Shown here in pieces: positions 60,701 through 64,000 of a stretch of 64,000 nucleotides of DNA. The notes under the pieces were generated by a model that saw nothing but the letters and a program-made list of their open reading frames with translations, did no database searches and was not told the origin of the DNA. How positions within the stretch are numbered: position 1 is the stretch's first letter; each line of letters opens with the position of its first letter. Origin of the DNA: Streptomyces olivaceoviridis (lineage in GTDB: Bacteria; Actinomycetota; Actinomycetes; Streptomycetales; Streptomycetaceae); contig NZ_BMUI01000008.1 of assembly GCF_014650115.1 (NCBI RefSeq), positions 248,001-312,000 of the forward strand, read 5' to 3'. Both the position numbers and the translations under genes were made by a program.

Positions 60701-61530
60701 GCGCCGGCGGGCACGGCCACCGGTACGCCTGTCAGGAGGCCGTCATCAGCTACGCGCCGTCCGGGACGCAGTTCCTCGCCGCGGCCGGCCGGCGCCGGAT
60801 GCCCCCCGCCGAGGGGCGGCAGGTGCTCGTCGCCGACCCGGAACTGACCCTGCCCTGGGCCGAGGTGGAGACGGCCGCGCTGTACGCCTCCTGCTATCCC
60901 GGGGCGCTGCGCTACGGCGAGTTCCTGGACACCGGCGAGGAGCCGGACGCGGCGGGGACACCGGCGGACCTGCTCGCGGTGCTGCCCGGCGGTGCGTCAC
61001 CGGCGTCCGTGGTCCACCTGGCCTGTCATGCCTGGGCCGCGCCGCGCCCCACCGAGTCCGCGCTGCGGCTGGCCGTCGCGCCCGGCGCGGGCCGGGACAG
61101 CGGCCGGCTCACCGTGGCCGGTCTCCTCGACGGTGCCGCAGGGCCGCGGCCGGACACCGCCGGTCCGCTGGTCGTGCTCAGTGCCTGCGAGACCGACCTG
61201 AGCACGCGTCACCACGACGAGTCGCTGACGCTCGCCACCGCGCTGATCACGCGTGGGGCCGCCGACGTCGTGGGGTCGCGGTGGGCGGTGCGGGACGGTC
61301 CGACCGCCGTGATGATGGCCGTCTTCCACCACCACCTCACCGCGGGCGGGCTGGCCCCGCCCGACGCCCTGCGGGCCGCCCAGCTGTGGATGCTCGACCC
61401 CCACCGCAGGCTCCCGTTCGACCTCGACGAGCCGCTCCGCCACGAGGCCGCCCGCTCCGACCTGCACGGCCTTCACCACTGGGCGGCCTTCACCCATCAG
61501 GGCAACCCCGCGCCCGCGCCGACGGGTTGA
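57766..61530 (+). CDS. Large CHAT-domain (caspase-like) protein
   Basis: A 1254-residue protein ending in a CHAT protease domain. The catalytic pair is visible: His1088 in HLACHAW and Cys1141 in LSACETD. The N-terminal part has a short hydrophobic patch (FFVVFVFVGLVLG, about 66-78) and another (LLVFLLVPWAL), and the middle is a long helical region resembling TPR-type repeats. CHAT proteases act in peptide maturation and in abortive phage defence. No partner gene is obvious; the divergent RsbW/SpoIIE pair lies next to it. An earlier start at 57703 is possible. Confidence 0.82.
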   Translation: MVGEVRRDGDDGGAAERQEELAEALQEAYRLLHAATGGEPAEAWSPLLERLTGIETALREHGENFFVVFVFVGLVLGMRRLHGGEHASSGSGARERAEALRRLRWADRNGPVDDLLVVQARMLLVFLLVPWALPRADGTDTVLRSALLTPGYGEELLTESVRRDLVEAKEIVDRIAAAPIGAEFEQGTANVKRVIERMLAPGTTLFDTPSPAPAGTAAAGGADAAGARTAVPGGGRPVDALDDPEAALLDAVRGLVALAGARSTATFTRILLWMLTTLRSGTGDHPYEELRLDPEAAALLRRAAVGGAAGADGLRGAADLALRSLHALPPDAPERARVARLHAWLLVHVETLEPGSVDFRAAERPVPPAESDRGSRLRDWPAGLALEPGLVAHLDGPLRDFSAELGVRERRYAARIDRLLAYRTGDTGYLEDAAVLLTEAIDLSRDSWWATALRAELAEIQEQAASYGGSFHDADSSLATLRELGTALRHDGSLPLDAPFALDLLLSTVDRELGHARRTGNHEALPRLVEELRARHAALPVDSDRRGAVAERLEQIEELGSGGQRQAAGEAGPAVDLAAELEDLKRTVAEITRDLDAPALYHHHEYDRRVTLGMRLLLSVRRGLTAPVLLDCAIGQLARARTLLAEGRGGGRRVDVLTQLAEAHLMRASRRGPHTAADERAFLEITHEALDELAADVLLQTGADHGLSAALNGDLLAERLAWAALLLRRPADAVAGLEKGRALVHQAATASWSIPELLDAAGHPELARRWRTRIPADPLRPRTGDASAPAAATPPIPSALRRDALAALGVRPRPGQGRRARQVVGAADVAALTEGLAASGADALVYLLPGLPLPPTGGSYPGHALILRPGAEPVMLPLPELIRPGSAPLERYLKAAVARSRALVHPTMHTSYRAAFELDWQAALRALCDWAWPAVMGPVLSAVRSAPGARVPPDRPPRLVLVPCGRISVVPWHAARTGGAGGHGHRYACQEAVISYAPSGTQFLAAAGRRRMPPAEGRQVLVADPELTLPWAEVETAALYASCYPGALRYGEFLDTGEEPDAAGTPADLLAVLPGGASPASVVHLACHAWAAPRPTESALRLAVAPGAGRDSGRLTVAGLLDGAAGPRPDTAGPLVVLSACETDLSTRHHDESLTLATALITRGAADVVGSRWAVRDGPTAVMMAVFHHHLTAGGLAPPDALRAAQLWMLDPHRRLPFDLDEPLRHEAARSDLHGLHHWAAFTHQGNPAPAPTG

Positions 61531-61580
61531 GGCAGGGGTACCGCCCAGCCGACCTACAAGAACCACCTCGGGAGGATTCA

Positions 61581-62468
61581 GTGGACCGCAAGCCCCGACG
61601 CGCCGCTCCGCGCGTACTGGCCGCCGCCGTGCTCGCCGCCACCGCCGCGCTCGGCGCCGCATCGCCCGGCGCGACCGCGGCGGACGGAGTGACCGGCGCC
61701 GGACCGGCCGCGCCCCGCGTGCCGTTGCGCGTGGCCACGTACAACATCCACGCCGGAGCCGGCCAGGACGACGTCTTCGACCTCGACCGCACGGCGGCGG
61801 CGATCCGGGACCTGGACGCCGACGTGATCGGCTTGCAGGAGGTCGACGTGCACTGGGGTGCGCGGAGCGACTTCACGGACGAGGCCCGGGAACTGGCCGG
61901 AAAGCTGGGCATGCGGGTCTTCTTCGCGCCGGTCTACGACCTCCCGCCCGCCACGCCCGGCGGGGAGCGGCGGCAGTACGGCGTCGCGCTGCTGAGCCGC
62001 CCGCCGCTGCGGGGCGCGTGGAACCACGAGATCACCCGGCTGTCCACCCAGACGCCCGACCCGGCGCCGGCCCCCGCGCCCGGCTTCGCCGAGGTGGCGG
62101 TCAAGGTCCGGGGCACCTTGGTGCACGTGTACGCGACCCACCTGGACTACCGCACCGACCCCTCGGTCCGGCGCGCCCAGGTCGACGACATGCTGGGCGT
62201 CCTGGCCGCGGACTCCGGCCCGAAGGTGCTCCTCGGCGACTTCAACGCCGAGCCGGACGCCCCTGAACTGGCCCGGCTGTGGGGCCCGTTGGCGGACGCG
62301 GCCCCGGGTGGCGGCAAGACCTATCCGGCGGTGGACCCGGTCAAGCGCATCGATCTCGTGACGGTCTCACCGGACGTCACCGTCACCGCCACGCACGAGT
62401 CCGGGGCCACGGCCTCCGATCACCGCCCGGTGGTCGCCGACCTCCTGCTGCGCCGCGGGGCCCGCTGA
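61581..62468 (+). CDS. Secreted endonuclease/exonuclease/phosphatase-family protein
   Basis: A 295-residue exported EEP-superfamily enzyme: signal peptide (1-34), then the metal and catalytic motifs TYNIHAG, GLQEVD, GDFNAEP and SDHRPV. The family includes DNases, sphingomyelinases and inositol phosphatases; none is singled out. GGGAGG precedes the GTG start. It follows the CHAT gene by 50 bp and may be co-transcribed. Confidence 0.87.
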   Translation: MDRKPRRAAPRVLAAAVLAATAALGAASPGATAADGVTGAGPAAPRVPLRVATYNIHAGAGQDDVFDLDRTAAAIRDLDADVIGLQEVDVHWGARSDFTDEARELAGKLGMRVFFAPVYDLPPATPGGERRQYGVALLSRPPLRGAWNHEITRLSTQTPDPAPAPAPGFAEVAVKVRGTLVHVYATHLDYRTDPSVRRAQVDDMLGVLAADSGPKVLLGDFNAEPDAPELARLWGPLADAAPGGGKTYPAVDPVKRIDLVTVSPDVTVTATHESGATASDHRPVVADLLLRRGAR

Positions 62469-62530
62469 ACTCCCCGCCCCGGACTGCTGCACCTGCTCCT
62501 GCCACTCGACGGTCCCCGCGGCACCCTGGC

Positions 62531-63826
62531 TCACGCTTGTCCGTCCGCACCGTTCTCCGGAGCCCTGTTCACCGGCGGCCGGCGCCCGGCCCCGCGGGCG
62601 TCCGCCCCTCGCAGGACGGCGAGCAGGACGAGCGCGACGGCCTGGATCGCGGCGACGACCGTGATCAGGAGCGGGACCGAGTAGCCGTACAGGGCGCCGG
62701 TCAGCGCGCCGCCCACCAGGGTCGCGCCGCCCACCACCCCGGCGAAGACGCCGTACGCCGTCGCCCGGCCCGGCGAGGGCACCAGGTCCGCGACGGTCGC
62801 CCGGAGCGTGGACTCCTGGATGCCCGTCGCCGCGCCCCACACCAGCGAACCGGCCACGGCGGTGGCCACGGTGTGCGTGAACGCCAGTGCCGGTACGGCG
62901 GCGGCCAGCACGGGCAGGACCGCCAGCACCCGCGGACCGGTCCGGTCGTACAGCCAGCCGGTGGCGAGGGCGGCCACCGCGTCCACGGCCATCGCCGCCG
63001 CGTACAGCACCGGCACCCACGCCGTCGTCATCAGGTGCCGCTGGACGAGGTGGTACGACAGCACGCCGAAGGTGGTGAAGCCGGCCGTCGTGACCGCGGT
63101 GAACGCCGCGTACGTCCAGAAGGCGGCGGGCAGCGGACCGGCGGGCAGCGGACCGTCCGGCGCGGGGCTCCCCGGCGGGGCCGCCGCCTGCCGCTCGTAC
63201 ACCTCCGGGTCCGGTACCCGCGCCCGGAGCCAGAACAGGAGCCCCAGCACCGCGGCGCCGGGCGCGGCGAGCACGCCGAGCGCGGGGCCGTAGGCGTTCC
63301 CGCTCAGCGCGAGCACGCCCGCCACGGTCAACGGACCGACCAGCGCGCCCACCTGGTCCATCGCCTCGTGGACGGCGAAGCCCCGGCCGCGTCCGGTAGC
63401 GGCCGTGGCATGCGAGAGGAGGGTGTCCTTGGCCGGGGAGCGCACCGCCTTGCCGACTCGTTCGGCGATCACCAGGGCGCAGGCCGCCCACAGCACGCCG
63501 GCCACGCCCAGCAGGGGCACGGAGAGCACGGTCAGGGCGTAGCCGCCGATCGACAGGCCCCAGAAGCGGCGCGTCCGGTCGGCCAGCGGCCCGGACACCA
63601 GGCGCAGCCCCAGCGCCGCCGCCTCACCGGCGCCGGTGACCACACCGACGACCAGGGCGGAGGCACCGAGCGACGCCAGCAGCGGGCCGGTGACCGAGCG
63701 GGCGCCTTCGTACACGAAGTCGGCGAGCAGGCTGACCAGGCCGAACCACACGACGAACCGCCACGGCCCGATCCCGCCCGGCCGCACGGGGTCCTGCCCT
63801 CCGGCCCGCGCTGCCCGCACGCCCAC
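62531..63826 (-). CDS. MFS transporter
   Basis: A 431-residue major facilitator with 12 predicted helices, including the inter-helix motif GPLADRTRRFWG (after helix 2) and its repeat GWLYDRTGPRV in the second half. It resembles the uncharacterised MFS group related to drug efflux carriers. The GTG at 63826 has GGAGG close upstream. Convergent with the EEP gene, 62 bp apart. No gene is supported in 63827-64000. Confidence 0.85.
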   Translation of the reverse strand: MGVRAARAGGQDPVRPGGIGPWRFVVWFGLVSLLADFVYEGARSVTGPLLASLGASALVVGVVTGAGEAAALGLRLVSGPLADRTRRFWGLSIGGYALTVLSVPLLGVAGVLWAACALVIAERVGKAVRSPAKDTLLSHATAATGRGRGFAVHEAMDQVGALVGPLTVAGVLALSGNAYGPALGVLAAPGAAVLGLLFWLRARVPDPEVYERQAAAPPGSPAPDGPLPAGPLPAAFWTYAAFTAVTTAGFTTFGVLSYHLVQRHLMTTAWVPVLYAAAMAVDAVAALATGWLYDRTGPRVLAVLPVLAAAVPALAFTHTVATAVAGSLVWGAATGIQESTLRATVADLVPSPGRATAYGVFAGVVGGATLVGGALTGALYGYSVPLLITVVAAIQAVALVLLAVLRGADARGAGRRPPVNRAPENGADGQA

Positions 63827-64000
63827 ACCACCTCCGCGACTGCCCAGCAGCCCAGCATGCCTCGCGGCACCGAGCGGACGCGAGACAGCACGCCCCGCAG
63901 GACCGTGCCGCAGTCCCCGACGCCGGCCACGGCAAGGCCGACGACGCACGGTCCTCTCGCCCGCGGAGGGGCACACCGTTCTCGCCGGCCCGGCGCCCCC

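Noticed and set aside
57679..60720. Two long minus-strand open frames (421 and 587 codons) opposite the CHAT gene
   Set aside because: They are antisense shadows caused by the high GC; composition is Gly/Arg/Gln-rich without motifs, while the plus strand has a clear catalytic domain.

Overview
The window is high-GC actinobacterial chromosome and almost certainly Streptomyces. The evidence is strong GC bias at third codon positions, many GTG starts, frequent 4-base ATGA/GTGA overlaps, a sugar ABC operon with no ATPase of its own (the MsiK-sharing arrangement), a principal-sigma (Hrd) paralogue, a SpoIIE-type phosphatase with a HATPase partner, and DUF2795, SseB, DUF4232 and DauR-like families. 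No rRNA, tRNA, insertion sequence, integrase or CRISPR array was seen. The gene mix (polysaccharide use, orphan regulators, gene remnants) looks like a chromosome arm rather than the core.

Layout. 0.3-2.9 kb: molybdopterin oxidoreductase with its flavin reductase, a decayed tandem repeat, and a small membrane protein. 3.1-7.1 kb: CE7 acetyl esterase, EstB-like serine hydrolase, a DasR-like GntR regulator and a methyltransferase. 7.2-11 kb: lipoprotein, PadR regulator with a divergent SnoaL-like protein, Pro/Gln-rich membrane protein, orphan P450. 11.4-16.4 kb: a short second Rho, a DD-carboxypeptidase and two polyprenyl-type mannosyltransferases. 16.6-22.4 kb: an amide and acidic amino-acid block (glutaminase, aspartase, type II asparaginase, amino-acid permease, FCD-type GntR). 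22.5-25.4 kb: UppP, a crcB remnant, an SMP-30-like protein with an ArsR-like regulator. 25.5-33.6 kb: a complete galactan locus (GH53 endo-galactanase, GH42 beta-galactosidase, binding protein, two permeases, LacI regulator) with three matching operator palindromes. 33.6-37.8 kb: frameshifted lipoprotein, VOC protein, MarR, orphan PqqB, SseB protein, a GH29 fucosidase fragment, isochorismatase-like hydrolase. 37.8-40.4 kb: NCS1 permease and small DUF2795 genes reading from two sigma-B-like promoters. 40.8-44.0 kb: a secreted CAP protein facing a 700-residue ECF sigma factor fused to a membrane-anchored CAP domain. 44.2-49.1 kb: HxlR regulator and Asp-nucleophile hydrolase, DUF4232 protein, NAD kinase, cyclophilin, orphan type II thioesterase. 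49.2-53.4 kb: DauR-like regulator, DSD1-type PLP enzyme and serine/threonine dehydratase, then an interrupted PIG-L deacetylase and a Nudix hydrolase. 53.8-63.8 kb: Hrd-type sigma factor, PAS-GAF-SpoIIE phosphatase, RsbW-like ATPase, a large CHAT-domain protein, a secreted EEP-family enzyme and an MFS transporter.

How the genes work together. The galactan locus is the clearest pathway: the secreted GH53 enzyme cuts galactan, the ABC system imports oligosaccharides, and GH42 releases galactose inside the cell, all under the LacI protein at the end of the transporter operon. The 16.6-22.4 kb block turns Asn and Gln into Asp, Glu and fumarate. The most unusual gene is the ECF-zinc-motif-membrane-CAP fusion at 41.9-44.0 kb, next to a free CAP protein. 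The short Rho and the CHAT protein beside signalling genes are the next most interesting. Several genes are damaged (PIG-L by an in-frame amber codon, a lipoprotein by a frameshift, GH29 and crcB by truncation), which fits an arm region under turnover.
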